A stretch of DNA of 64,000 nucleotides, taken from the NCBI RefSeq assembly GCF_018736065.1, contig NZ_CP076128.1:1426001-1490000 (forward strand). Reading direction: 5' to 3'. The stretch is from Flammeovirga kamogawensis (GTDB taxonomy: Bacteria > Bacteroidota > Bacteroidia > Cytophagales > Flammeovirgaceae). Below the pieces are notes generated by a model that saw only the letters and a list, made by a program, of their open reading frames with translations, did no database searches and was not told where the DNA came from. Shown here one piece after another: positions 46,630 to 57,262 of the stretch. The position numbers and the translations under genes were made by a program. Position 1 is the stretch's first letter. Every line of letters begins with the position of its first letter.

Positions 46630-46833
46630 CTAAAAATTTATCTTTAAATTATTGATACTCTTATTTTCACGCTGTACTTCATTTTTACATTTGTGAATCA
46701 ATTGATCTAAAAATTCTTTAGAGAAATCATCAAGTGACAATTCTTTTAAAGCATTTTTAGTTAATTGGTCTTGAGGCACGATATCCCTCTTAATATTGAT
46801 TTTAATGTTTATTTCTTTTATACTAACTGGCAT
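46630..46833 (-). CDS. DUF5908 small CIS protein
   Basis: A 67-residue protein opening MPVSIKEINIKINI, the hallmark start of DUF5908 proteins that occur in eCIS loci beside the spike gene. The function is unknown; a chaperone or small structural role has been supposed. It lies 9 bases before the spike gene and 5 bases after the GH18 gene. Confidence 0.75.
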   Translation of the reverse strand: MPVSIKEINIKINIKRDIVPQDQLTKNALKELSLDDFSKEFLDQLIHKCKNEVQRENKSINNLKINF

Positions 46834-46838
46834 AACTA

Positions 46839-48698
46839 TTATGGTAATTCTTTCGTGACAAAAAATCTATATCCTAATGTAAATAAGGTGAGCCCCCCTA
46901 TAAGTACACCGCCTATCAACAATGCAATTTCTTTCCCAGAAGCCATTTCGTAGTTCATAAGAAAAAGTCCCATTGCAATTATAAAACCTAGTATAATAAA
47001 TGTTGAACTAGCTATTTTCACCCTTTTAGTTAACTGATATCTAAAGGCCAAAAAGGTTGTTAATAGGAGCATATTCACACCAGCAATGCTACTAAACAAG
47101 TAAAATAGCATTCTTGGGTTGCTTAATAATGCTTTTGGATTGCTAATTATTCTCAATGCATAGAATGCATATTTTCTAAATTTTGAAAGGGTAATTCCCT
47201 CACCATCAGCAGCAGCATCTTGCATTGTGAAATTGTCTTTTACTTTTAACCATACATCACTTTTACCATTTGCAAATCCAAGTGCCCAAAATCCAATTCC
47301 TTTAAGATTATGTTTCTTAATCAAATCCATCTTCCCTTGTAGCGACAAACTATCTTCAAACCAAATTTGATGATACGCTCCTCCATTATCTCTAAAAACA
47401 TAATAAGCACTTCCACTCGTTGGGTCTCTTTGAATAGGTGTTTGCCCCGTTTTATTATCAATTTGTTTGTGCGTGAGGTACCCTACAAAACTTTTTACTT
47501 TAGACGGATACGTGAGATCTTCTGTAACCCATTCTGCTCCGTATAAAGGAGCTGCCAATACCAATTTATTTGTGGGTAAACCATCTACTTGATATTCAAG
47601 AATACTTCTCTCAATATTAAACTCCCACCAATAATCTCCACTTTCAATTGGTGCCATTGGTCCAGCTACAGTACTGTTTTGACCATAGAATTCATAACCC
47701 ATTATAATAAACTGATCTACATAATTTGTTAGATTTTGCATATCAAAAACACCTGTAAAATCTTTAGGGGGTATGGTTAATGTCACTCTAAATTTTGGAT
47801 TGTTTTTCTTCAGTGAATTTGATAAGTCGATCACAAAGTTTGTAAAGTCCTCTTTATGTTCTTTTGGTATATTCTCAAAATCTATATTTACACCATCTGC
47901 ATTTCTTAATGTTAATAGTGTTATCATTTTATTTATAAACGCTTCTTGTTGGTTATTCCTATTTTTTAAGAAGGTTCTATTGTTGTTATATCCAAAGTTG
48001 GTTACAGTTAGTAACACTTTACAATTGTATTGATGTGCCGAATCTATAAGTGCTGTTGTTTCCCAATCATGGATTGTGTGGTACAAACCGGTAACTGGAT
48101 TCATTTCATACGAGAAATAAGCAATAGAGCTTAATAGCGAAAAATTATACGATTGATACCCTTTACCAACCCAATAAGGATGCCAGCCAAAAACCTCTAC
48201 ATTATTGTCTAAATTGTAATCTCCTTCTAATGATTTAGTGCTAATTAGGTTCATTTTCTTTTGCCATTCCCCTTCTGTAAAATCACCTTTCATTTTATTA
48301 GTTTTCATTACCCTTAAACGATCTTTCATTTTAAGTGTATCAATAAAAGGCTTTTGCTCTTGAACTAGTATAGGTGGATCAGTATCCAACTCAACTAATT
48401 CAATGTCTGTAGATAAGACAGAATCATTGGCTACAACATTTACAGACTGATTCATCGTTACTTCTAAACCATCAACTTCTGTAGCCGAGGTTGTATCAGC
48501 AGTTTTTTGAATCTCATTAATTTTTGCTGTTTCCTCTTCCTGATTACGTGTATTAACATAATTCTTTAATAGTCCTCTTAAACTACTATTTTTCTGTTCT
48601 TCTTTTGGTTCCTTTTCATCTTGAGCTACTACAACATGCGTACTAAGCAAGAACAAGAGCATGAAAAGCGTATAACACCTATAGTTAATTTTATTCAT
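46839..48698 (-). CDS. GH18-family hydrolase with C-terminal membrane segments
   Basis: The 619-residue product has a signal peptide (1-26, ending VVVAQ), an acidic linker to about 165, and a GH18 barrel (about 168-500) starting VFGWHPYW. The catalytic motif D268-G-V-N-I-D273-F-E275 has the YaaH/SleL-type N in place of the third D but keeps catalytic Glu275; MGYEFYG near 335 supplies the substrate-side Tyr. Three hydrophobic helices at about 540-612 anchor it in the inner membrane with the barrel periplasmic. Peptidoglycan is the likely substrate, so it could open the wall for an anchored CIS. Chitin-type substrates are the alternative. Confidence 0.8.
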   Translation of the reverse strand: MNKINYRCYTLFMLLFLLSTHVVVAQDEKEPKEEQKNSSLRGLLKNYVNTRNQEEETAKINEIQKTADTTSATEVDGLEVTMNQSVNVVANDSVLSTDIELVELDTDPPILVQEQKPFIDTLKMKDRLRVMKTNKMKGDFTEGEWQKKMNLISTKSLEGDYNLDNNVEVFGWHPYWVGKGYQSYNFSLLSSIAYFSYEMNPVTGLYHTIHDWETTALIDSAHQYNCKVLLTVTNFGYNNNRTFLKNRNNQQEAFINKMITLLTLRNADGVNIDFENIPKEHKEDFTNFVIDLSNSLKKNNPKFRVTLTIPPKDFTGVFDMQNLTNYVDQFIIMGYEFYGQNSTVAGPMAPIESGDYWWEFNIERSILEYQVDGLPTNKLVLAAPLYGAEWVTEDLTYPSKVKSFVGYLTHKQIDNKTGQTPIQRDPTSGSAYYVFRDNGGAYHQIWFEDSLSLQGKMDLIKKHNLKGIGFWALGFANGKSDVWLKVKDNFTMQDAAADGEGITLSKFRKYAFYALRIISNPKALLSNPRMLFYLFSSIAGVNMLLLTTFLAFRYQLTKRVKIASSTFIILGFIIAMGLFLMNYEMASGKEIALLIGGVLIGGLTLFTLGYRFFVTKELP

Positions 48699-48704
48699 TG
48701 TTGT

Positions 48705-51700
48705 TTAGTTATAAGAGTTTACAATCAGATCAGTACTAATTTTTAAATTATTAATACCTGCTTTATCATTCTTTTGATCATCTAGATAAACTTCATGATC
48801 GGTAGAAGAAGTAAGTACACTCCAAGGCTTTGATGCTAAAATAAAGCTCTCATTATAATCTTCTTGAGCAGTATCAATTAACTTGAATTTATTATTGTCA
48901 TCTTTAATTAAATGAACTAAAGAAAGATGTTTAATTCCATCGATATATGGGATTGTTTTTAAATAGCTTAGTACATCTGATAAATGTAATTTCCCTCCTA
49001 AAACAAATCGATTTGAATTAGATGAGGAAATAGTATTGATAAAATTGGTTAGTTTAGTATTTATCTCCTCTAAGTAAAAACCTTGGGTATACCCTACTTT
49101 TAAGCTTAGCGAAACGTTAACTTTAATTTTTTCATACAAAGGAGAACATATCTCAAATTTTACATGAGACGATGTAATAGATTTTAGAAAGCGGTCTACA
49201 CGCTTCAATAAATCATTGGTTGTAATAGGAAACTTTTCTTCAGAAACAGGTATAATAACAATCAATAAAGAGTTATTAAATTCTGATACAGGAATACAAA
49301 TAACCTGACTTATTTCATGAAATTCTGTAAGGATAATTTTCTCATAATCCCATGTAGTTACAGGTCTATTTCTATGTTTAATTGTTTCTGATATTCTATT
49401 TACAAAAGCGTTTTCTCGTTCTAAACTCTTACCTCCAAAAGAAGGTAAAGGCTGCTCTATTGATCTAATACCTGGTATCTTTGATAACGACCTAGAAATT
49501 GAATTTGGTGATAGTACTTTTCCGTAGTCATAATGCGAAGTCTCTTCTGGTAAGTTAAGCACTACTTCTACCACCTTAGAGTAAATCTTTTCAATGACAA
49601 TATCATTTTGTTGTTCACCTGCCAAATGAATTCTAATACATATACTCTTTGATGTGGAGTTATCATTAAAAGTTTCAGGTACTTTAAATATCACCATACC
49701 TGTTTTAGTGAGGTTATCAGTTTCATTTCTTAAAATGTTTGACTCGGCAATACTTTCCCATTCACCCCCATTATAAAACTCCCATATTAAGTTGTTTGCT
49801 TTCCTTTTCTCCTCTTCATTAGAATTGTTTTTCAGTTGGAATAAAAGTGAAATAATATCTCCTTTAAATGCATTAGCAATTTCTATTTCTATTGAAATCC
49901 CCATTTCAATTTTAGGAAAAAGGTGCTGCTTAGTAACTGTTTCTACAACTTTATTAGTACCGTAATTAAAACCAAACTTTGCCACTCTATCTACATTCTT
50001 TATTTTTTCATCTAAAATGATTGTCGATTTAGCAGAATAATTTGCAGTAATTTTACTTACAAAAGGAACAAAAGGCACCGAATATTCTTTTACTTTATTT
50101 TTCTTCCAGAAAGTAAAGAATGACTTTTGCCCTACTTGTGACATTAATAGTTTAGGATATACCTCATGACCAAAACCTACCTCTGGATTTTCTAGTGTAA
50201 ATTTTAGATAACCGTTTTTAGAATAATTCGAAAAGCTTTGTAAATCATCTTGGTTTACTTCATCAATAGAAGGTGCATTTACATATTCAATATCATGAAA
50301 ATAAGTTAAGTCTGATAACGCCCCAATATCATACACCTCCTCATTTGATGTTGACCTTTGGTTTTTAAACATTGAAAAAGTATCTAAATAGATCCACTTA
50401 CCATTTTTCAATCTTTCTAGTTTTAACTTAAACTTAGAGTTTTTAAGTTCCTCTTGTTCATATGTTTCATAATAGCCTGTTAACCCATTTGGATGAAAAG
50501 GTAAATTGTACCAATGACAATCAATATCTAAATAGTTTAAATTTTTATAGAAAACTTCATTACTACCTAATACAATGTAGTTGCCTTTTACCGGCTGATT
50601 TCCCCATGCTGCATAAGGAACATTTGTAGCCAACTCTCCATCATGATTGTATACATTAAACCCAGAATACCCCAATACATTTACATCTATAACTATTCTA
50701 TCGATAATTAATTCTGATAAAAATGAATAACCAAATAAATAGGTTTCAGTGTTTAATGTAAATTTAAATACAGGTTTATCAGTAAATGAATTAATAGCGT
50801 GAAGTACTTTATTTGCTCCTACTACACTATCTTCATCAGCCTTAATGATAACTTTAAAAGCCAATGAAGTAGGAGTATATTTAGTCGTTAAAAACGTAAT
50901 TTTTTTGACTGTTACCCACCCTTCAGGTCCTGTAAATTCTGCAGTAAATATATCTCCAAAAATATTATTAAAAAGTAAGTCGCCCTTCCAACCTGTAGCC
51001 TCTTTTACATTAGAAATTAAATGGGCTAGTCTATTCATTGATTTTGCATCCAAATGGAATGTAAAAACAACTTCTCTATCGCCATTATCTAACAAAAGCA
51101 CATGGTCGCTTACATAAAAATTAATAGGTTGTTTTTCTAAACCGTCGCTACCAAACAAGGGTAAATTAATCAACTCTCCTTCTAATAATGGCTGTTCAAA
51201 TGATTTTACAGCACTTACAATATTAATCGGATATTTTGTTCCAATTTCCTTAAACTCAATATTCTTAACCGTTATTTTTTTCACTTCAGAAGAAGTAAGA
51301 ACAACATTATGATCTAATGAGTAATAAACATTCTTTCTTAGACTATCTGTTCCTGCTATAAACTTAGTGCCTGCATGAATTTTAGCATATTGAATCCCAT
51401 CATTTAGCCCAAATGTGAGGTAAGCAAAGTCCTTTTTTTCTAAATGACGTTTCTCTTCTAGAACATCATTGAAATATAAATTAAGGTATCTTTTTGCAAA
51501 ACTATTCAGCATTTTTTGGGGGTATTTATACAAATGCTGATAAGTCATCATTAAATCAATGTGCGGTTGTTGAGATGAATTTTCGATGTAAAAAGAATAG
51601 TATTGATCACTTTTCCCTTTAATCATAAAAAACAAATCGATAAATACTGTATTCAATCTATGGCAAGCTTCTGCTAGAAAGTCTATTTCTTCATCTTCTT

Positions 51701-52253
51701 GAAAGTTTCTCTCGTTATTTTCGTACTTATAATCAAGGAGTATAAAAATGTTGACTATAAACTCTGGTGTTTTATGTTTTATAAATTGACGTTCACTATT
51801 CTTTTGATAATAAATAAATGAGAGATCCGAGAGAACAGAAGGTGTATTCAACAACCTACAAATTGTAAGGTATAATTCACTTTCAAAAAAGCCTTTTGTG
51901 ATAAAACCAGTAAGCCACTTACTAAAATAGGATAGTAATACTGTAAACGTATCTATATTTTTCTTTAAATATTTCTCTCTTTTCTCCTTTCTTCTAAACT
52001 GTGTAAAATTATGATAAGCATTAATATTTATCTTTTGGTATTCTTCAATATCAAAATATTTTAAATCAGCTAAAATACTTATCTCAGAAAATAATATATT
52101 ATACCAATAACGATACCCTTGTGCGTCTCCTTCCTTTAGGGTATTAAAAACCTGCACTAAAGTATCCCTTAGATCAATATCGTTTAGTTGTAGGTCTCTG
52201 TTAACTAAATTTGTTAGCTCTCTACTTTCTTGACTAGTTCCGTTATAAATCAT
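48705..52253 (-). CDS. Large CIS baseplate protein (Afp12/Pvc12-like)
   Basis: A 1182-residue protein. The conserved part is near residues 950-1120: LSKIPGIRSIEQPLPSFGGKSLERENAFVNRISETIKHRNRPVTTWDYEKIILTEF split into its phrases (the E-x(5)-RxSExxxHRxRxVTxWDYE block), then ICIPVSE and a repeat of baseplate J-like alpha/beta units ending LSDVLSYLKTIPYIDGIKHL. The N-terminal 400 residues are helical and the middle beta-rich. Wedge proteins of this kind link gp25 and the hub in eCIS baseplates. It follows the tape-measure gene by 16 bases. Confidence 0.8.
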   Translation of the reverse strand: MIYNGTSQESRELTNLVNRDLQLNDIDLRDTLVQVFNTLKEGDAQGYRYWYNILFSEISILADLKYFDIEEYQKININAYHNFTQFRRKEKREKYLKKNIDTFTVLLSYFSKWLTGFITKGFFESELYLTICRLLNTPSVLSDLSFIYYQKNSERQFIKHKTPEFIVNIFILLDYKYENNERNFQEDEEIDFLAEACHRLNTVFIDLFFMIKGKSDQYYSFYIENSSQQPHIDLMMTYQHLYKYPQKMLNSFAKRYLNLYFNDVLEEKRHLEKKDFAYLTFGLNDGIQYAKIHAGTKFIAGTDSLRKNVYYSLDHNVVLTSSEVKKITVKNIEFKEIGTKYPINIVSAVKSFEQPLLEGELINLPLFGSDGLEKQPINFYVSDHVLLLDNGDREVVFTFHLDAKSMNRLAHLISNVKEATGWKGDLLFNNIFGDIFTAEFTGPEGWVTVKKITFLTTKYTPTSLAFKVIIKADEDSVVGANKVLHAINSFTDKPVFKFTLNTETYLFGYSFLSELIIDRIVIDVNVLGYSGFNVYNHDGELATNVPYAAWGNQPVKGNYIVLGSNEVFYKNLNYLDIDCHWYNLPFHPNGLTGYYETYEQEELKNSKFKLKLERLKNGKWIYLDTFSMFKNQRSTSNEEVYDIGALSDLTYFHDIEYVNAPSIDEVNQDDLQSFSNYSKNGYLKFTLENPEVGFGHEVYPKLLMSQVGQKSFFTFWKKNKVKEYSVPFVPFVSKITANYSAKSTIILDEKIKNVDRVAKFGFNYGTNKVVETVTKQHLFPKIEMGISIEIEIANAFKGDIISLLFQLKNNSNEEEKRKANNLIWEFYNGGEWESIAESNILRNETDNLTKTGMVIFKVPETFNDNSTSKSICIRIHLAGEQQNDIVIEKIYSKVVEVVLNLPEETSHYDYGKVLSPNSISRSLSKIPGIRSIEQPLPSFGGKSLERENAFVNRISETIKHRNRPVTTWDYEKIILTEFHEISQVICIPVSEFNNSLLIVIIPVSEEKFPITTNDLLKRVDRFLKSITSSHVKFEICSPLYEKIKVNVSLSLKVGYTQGFYLEEINTKLTNFINTISSSNSNRFVLGGKLHLSDVLSYLKTIPYIDGIKHLSLVHLIKDDNNKFKLIDTAQEDYNESFILASKPWSVLTSSTDHEVYLDDQKNDKAGINNLKISTDLIVNSYN

Positions 52254-52269
52254 TTTTTACTGATTTCTT

Positions 52270-55200
52270 TTACTTACCCCACTTACAGTTTAATTTATTA
52301 TCCATCCAGGGTAACATGGTCATCTTAATTGACCACGGTAACATCTTCACAAAAATATCATAGGTCCCTTTTTCTACTTCAAGAGTCCAATCATCGTTTA
52401 AAGTCAATAACCCTTCTCTTATAAAAAACATTACCCTTAAACTATCTGGCTCCATTTGCTTTAAAGAAGACCAATGTTCAATAACTGTTGATAATAAAAA
52501 GTCTGCACTTTCTTTTTCATCATCTGTTAGATTAAAATCTATCGAAATTGTTTCTTCTAGTTTTAATCCACACAATATCTTTGGTAAAATAAGTTGACTT
52601 TCTTCTTCTACTAAAACATTTTTATGCGCTATGTAGAGTAATAAAGCAACACCTTTAAGCAAGCTTTTTTCATTTTTAAAAGCCTTATTATTTTCTTTTA
52701 ATAAGCCCTGCCTATTAAAAAATAATTGTATGTATGGAGCGATTATTACCAATCCAGCATTTGGTATTTTTATAGCACATTTTTTAATGGTTTTTTCAAC
52801 ATCTTTTGTTAGAGATGTTAGCGTAATAGTTTCTTGTCTTGTATAGTTTAGTTTTAATAGCTCACATGTAATAGTGAAAATTCTATTATATGAAAAATTA
52901 ATATTTGGTAGAATAGTTATTATTGCGTCTTTTATTCTTGATATTTTTATTTCATTTTTAGCTTTAAAAAAAAGTATGTTTTGAATAGATTTAATGTATT
53001 TCGAAATTAGAGTTATTGAAAAATGTTTTGAAAATTCATCATTAATTTCAATTTCTAATTTCTCAATAGTCTCACTAATGCTTTTAGTATATCGTAAATT
53101 TAAATAACTAAATAATATATTCTTTTGTCTAATTGAATATTTATTTAAATAGGCCAATTCTTTTAGTGATTTTGTATTAAAATACTGTAACAAAATTTCA
53201 AATTGAGCTGCAGTTATACTATTTGATAAATTATTGATTACTAAATCCACTAAAAATTCTATTTCATACTCTTCTTGTTTTATTAATGTATTTGGTAATA
53301 ACAAATCAACCTTATCAGCAATTGAATTAATCTTTTTAAGGTGCTTGATTAAGTGATTAAAATCCACTACTATTTTATATACAGTAAAGGCATCTATTAT
53401 TTGTTCAATGATTTTCAATTCATTAAAAACATCTAACTGTATAAAGTAACCATTCTTCTTATTTATTATTTTAACCTTATAGTCTTTATACAGGATAGTA
53501 ATTTCACTGTCAGCAATTGTTAGATTGAAGTTATTAGTAGCAAAGAGTTTATCAATAGTAATTGAATCAGTAGTTGGGTAAACCCATCTTAATAATGTCT
53601 CAATACTTTTAATATTTGAGCTAGAAAAAGCACCTACTAACTGATGTAATTCTTTAATAATAACCTTTACATCAACGTTTTCATTTTCTAAATAAATTAA
53701 TTTCTTTATCAATAGATAGCATTCTTTTTCGTTGGCTGTCAAATTAAAATAGCTTACTTCTTTCAATTTTACATTTCTGATAACCAAATCTTTTGCTACA
53801 ATTTCAATCGTAAGCGAAGCTCCTAATAATTCAACCTTACCCGTTGAGCGCTTAATTATATCATGAATTAGACTAATTGTAATACGATCTGTCAGCGCTT
53901 TAATTTCTGCAGAAAAATCATTTCCTTGCTTTTCTGAAATACTTTTTAATTCTTTTTCTAACCTACCGATAGTCTTGTGAGAAATAAATGCATTTAATGC
54001 TACTAGAAATTCGACTTGATTACTCTCATATCTAAAGTTAAATACATACAACACACCAGAATAAACGATCTCCAATATGTTATTTTCTCTTGCTTTTATC
54101 TGCAAAGGAGCAGCAATAAATGAGTGCCATAATCTATTCGTTTTTTCAACAAATAAATTAATATCTTCTTTAATTATATCTTTAATACCGAGGTGTATTA
54201 AATTATTTTTTTGATAGGTTGACAAACGATTTATCACTTCAGCAATAGGCATTTTTAGTAGGTTCGATGCGAGATAAACACCTCTTGTCTCACTTTTTGA
54301 TAAACCTTCTAAATGATTTTCACCTTTGGCTTGCCCTATTAAATCTTCAACCTTTGCATCATAAGAAACTGTTAAATATAAAATAAAAAAAAGTGCTTCA
54401 TCAGCATTTAGATGCTTAGTAATTAATTCTTGAAACGAGCCTTTTTCTATTATCTCATAATTTATTTTTAGATCAACCCATTCCTGAAAAGGAACATTTT
54501 TGGGGTTGCTGATAAATAATGCCTTTAAATAAATAAACCTTTTTACTAGCTGCTTTTTAAACTCTTCTTTCATAGAAGAAGCCAATGCTTGAGGCGTAAT
54601 TTTGTTACTATTAAACACCTTTATACATTCTTTCAATAAGCGTAAAGTCGTTTTACTAGTTGTTGAGGTACTATTTTTTAGTAAACCAATAGTTGTTTTA
54701 TCTAATATTTTTTCAACACCAATATCATAATTATAACGTAATAGAATAGAAAAATAGACGATTTTCTCAGGTGATTTTTTATCAATAAATAATCTTGAAA
54801 ATGATCTATCATTTATAAATTCATAGTTTAATTTTAGCTCAATCCATTCTTGAATATCAACACTTTTAGGAGAATGAATAAATTGATTCATCAGAGAATC
54901 AAACCTTATAATTATTTGTTTTTTAAACTCCTCTACCATCAGGGAAACCAACCCTTTAGATACATTCTTTTTATTATTGTATTCCCTTAAACAAGCATTT
55001 AATAATAATAACGTTGTTGTATTATGTACCTTAGTTCCTAAAATAAATGAAAAGACACTGATAAATTTATCTTTACTATTATTGATCAAGGTATTAAACT
55101 CTTTTGTACTTACTTTTAAATACAATAGGGATAATAGTTGAATAACCTTATCTTCTGTAATCAAAAAGTGTTTCAATAAATCATCAATAGAAAGGTTTTC

Positions 55201-56109
55201 TTTGATTTTAAAATAAAGTTGATCGCTAATAGAAATATTTACTTTATTGATAGGGTATAAACTAATATACTCTAAAATTGTATCTGCATAATTTAACGTA
55301 TCTCCCCCATCTTCTCTTAAAACTTTATAGTAATCTATAATTAAAGAAATACTTTCATTAGACCATGTTGTATTTACCGCTAATAACTTGGTGAATGTCT
55401 GATGAATACTTTTTCTATCAAAACTTCTAGCATTTGCTAACATGATTTCTAAAATCGACACTTCAATGGATTCATCAGTGTAATATTTAGAAAATATCGT
55501 CTCAAATTGTGGTTTTGTGAACGTTGAATTCTTTATCAATGAATACACAATTGATTCAGAGGCAATCAGTTGAAATAAAAACGTTTCAAGTTGATGTCTT
55601 TGAATAAATTTATAAAAATGAATAAAATTGATATTTCTACGCTTATAAAAATCAACTAATTTAATTAATAATGAAGGTGTATTTTGAATTTTCTTTAACC
55701 ACTTTTCTTTCTCAAACCATACCGTTATACCATAAAATGAAAAGTAAAATAATCTTTCAACTTCATCCTTGTTCTTTATTGAAAGCGGTTCTTCTTTTAT
55801 ATCCTTTTCTGTCAACTCTTTAATAGTAGAAGAACCTTCTTGGTCAATACTCAACTGATGTAACCTTTGATGTATTGCATTCTTTACTACTTCTAGTGTT
55901 TTTTCTTTATATTCAAACACAGAATTTGCATCAACCTCTATATCTATACATTCTATAATTAATGCTTTGTTTTTGTATAATTCTATTTCTCCAGCAATTA
56001 CTTCTGTAAGCTGATTTTCTATAAAACTCGAAAGATCTTGCTTAATAAGTAATTCATCTACAGCTGAACTAGAATTATAGTCAATATTTAAAGACAATAC
56101 TTCTTCCAT
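52270..56109 (-). CDS. CIS tape-measure protein (Afp14/Pvc14-like family)
   Basis: A 1279-residue protein. The N-terminus (FIENQLTEVIAGEIELYKN, IECIDIEVDANS) and C-terminus carry the marks of the CIS tape-measure family: NAGLVIIAPYIQLFFNRQGL, LLKGVALLLYIAHKN, ILPKILCGLKLEETI, VIEHWSSLKQMEPDSLRVMFFIREG, and the final DIFVKMLPWSIKMTMLPWM. The middle 900 residues are helical with at least two related blocks (SxxxEFKKQxIxRFxxL...IQEWIxLKxNYE at about 400-430 and 520-550), suggesting repeat-based length setting. The start shares one base with the stop of the upstream lipoprotein gene (TAATG). Confidence 0.88.
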   Translation of the reverse strand: MEEVLSLNIDYNSSSAVDELLIKQDLSSFIENQLTEVIAGEIELYKNKALIIECIDIEVDANSVFEYKEKTLEVVKNAIHQRLHQLSIDQEGSSTIKELTEKDIKEEPLSIKNKDEVERLFYFSFYGITVWFEKEKWLKKIQNTPSLLIKLVDFYKRRNINFIHFYKFIQRHQLETFLFQLIASESIVYSLIKNSTFTKPQFETIFSKYYTDESIEVSILEIMLANARSFDRKSIHQTFTKLLAVNTTWSNESISLIIDYYKVLREDGGDTLNYADTILEYISLYPINKVNISISDQLYFKIKENLSIDDLLKHFLITEDKVIQLLSLLYLKVSTKEFNTLINNSKDKFISVFSFILGTKVHNTTTLLLLNACLREYNNKKNVSKGLVSLMVEEFKKQIIIRFDSLMNQFIHSPKSVDIQEWIELKLNYEFINDRSFSRLFIDKKSPEKIVYFSILLRYNYDIGVEKILDKTTIGLLKNSTSTTSKTTLRLLKECIKVFNSNKITPQALASSMKEEFKKQLVKRFIYLKALFISNPKNVPFQEWVDLKINYEIIEKGSFQELITKHLNADEALFFILYLTVSYDAKVEDLIGQAKGENHLEGLSKSETRGVYLASNLLKMPIAEVINRLSTYQKNNLIHLGIKDIIKEDINLFVEKTNRLWHSFIAAPLQIKARENNILEIVYSGVLYVFNFRYESNQVEFLVALNAFISHKTIGRLEKELKSISEKQGNDFSAEIKALTDRITISLIHDIIKRSTGKVELLGASLTIEIVAKDLVIRNVKLKEVSYFNLTANEKECYLLIKKLIYLENENVDVKVIIKELHQLVGAFSSSNIKSIETLLRWVYPTTDSITIDKLFATNNFNLTIADSEITILYKDYKVKIINKKNGYFIQLDVFNELKIIEQIIDAFTVYKIVVDFNHLIKHLKKINSIADKVDLLLPNTLIKQEEYEIEFLVDLVINNLSNSITAAQFEILLQYFNTKSLKELAYLNKYSIRQKNILFSYLNLRYTKSISETIEKLEIEINDEFSKHFSITLISKYIKSIQNILFFKAKNEIKISRIKDAIITILPNINFSYNRIFTITCELLKLNYTRQETITLTSLTKDVEKTIKKCAIKIPNAGLVIIAPYIQLFFNRQGLLKENNKAFKNEKSLLKGVALLLYIAHKNVLVEEESQLILPKILCGLKLEETISIDFNLTDDEKESADFLLSTVIEHWSSLKQMEPDSLRVMFFIREGLLTLNDDWTLEVEKGTYDIFVKMLPWSIKMTMLPWMDNKLNCKWGK

Positions 56110-57242
56110 TATTGTGTTCTAAATTCTATTACATATTTGAACTTTAACAACGAAGAAGTCATTGTGAAATACAGCTCTTCATTTTTTATAAATGCGACAT
56201 CTAGAATATAACTACTCGTTGTATTATTAAACATACGCTCCGAAAGAATTTCTCCATTCGCATTAATATTTATAGCATGGAATGTCAACTCATCTGAACT
56301 ATCATCAATAGAGGAAACAATAAAATAATCTTCCTTACCTATAATATCTCTTAACTTATCTTTAGTAGTCTCAAATTTTAATTCTATCCATTGGTTATTT
56401 TCTTTTAATAAAAAAAGCTTGTCCTTACTTTCAACATTTCTTTCAATCATTACTAACCCATAAGTAGTGCTAATAGCATCAATAATATAATGTTGATCAT
56501 TAGAACCATAAGAAATATTTTCTATCAACCCCGTTGTAGGATTAATTGTGTATTCTGCAATCTCTACCCTTGCTTCATTATTTGCATATTCCCAAATAAA
56601 TATCTTTACTTTATTATCTCTATAATCTATTGATTTAGGTAACACATAACTTGATTGTCTTTCATGAATACGCTCCCAAAGAATATCTCCGTTACTATTT
56701 AATGAGGCAAAATATATTTTAGATTTACCACTTGTCAATTCTACTCTACCTTGAACAAAATAATTGTCACCGGTTTTCTCTATTAAATCAATTACTCCAG
56801 ATGTATATTCAGCAGCTAACCAAGTCTTTTCTTTGACTATTAACCAATTATCACCTTCTTTTTTAAACATTGCAAATAAGAACTTATTCTCAAAAGTTCC
56901 CACTCCAAATACATTCGACTGATCTGGAATTGCATGCGAATACACTAAACCTTGTCGTTCATCTATATAGCTAGAAATTTGTTCTCCTTGCTCATTTAGA
57001 ATAGAAAAAAAACCGTTACCATTTATCCATGTTCTAGGTTCTAAAAAGTGAATTGACGCTGCTGAAGAATTTTCATTCATTACTCCAGAAATTAATCTAT
57101 TGTTCTCCCATTCTTCAATATGTCTACCTAAAAAATTACCATCACTACTGTAAAATTGCAATGATTCTTCAACCACTTCGTTTTTCTGATTTAAACAGCT
57201 TATTAACGATAGAGAAGTAAGTAAGATGATTAGTTTATTCAT
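56109..57242 (-). CDS. Lipoprotein with propeller-like repeats in the CIS operon
   Basis: The 377-residue product has a lipoprotein signal (MNKLIILLTSLSLISC, Cys16). The rest is beta-rich with recurring strand patterns ending in statements such as GDILWERIHE, GEILSERMFN and GEQISSYIDE spaced through the chain, suggesting a beta-propeller of the kind found in periplasmic scaffold proteins. No family recognised. It is coupled to the tape-measure gene and follows the STAND NTPase by 20 bases. It could be an envelope scaffold for the injection machine. Confidence 0.62.
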   Translation of the reverse strand: MNKLIILLTSLSLISCLNQKNEVVEESLQFYSSDGNFLGRHIEEWENNRLISGVMNENSSAASIHFLEPRTWINGNGFFSILNEQGEQISSYIDERQGLVYSHAIPDQSNVFGVGTFENKFLFAMFKKEGDNWLIVKEKTWLAAEYTSGVIDLIEKTGDNYFVQGRVELTSGKSKIYFASLNSNGDILWERIHERQSSYVLPKSIDYRDNKVKIFIWEYANNEARVEIAEYTINPTTGLIENISYGSNDQHYIIDAISTTYGLVMIERNVESKDKLFLLKENNQWIELKFETTKDKLRDIIGKEDYFIVSSIDDSSDELTFHAININANGEILSERMFNNTTSSYILDVAFIKNEELYFTMTSSLLKFKYVIEFRTQ

Positions 57243-57262
57243 TGTATTAGAGTTTGTCGCTA

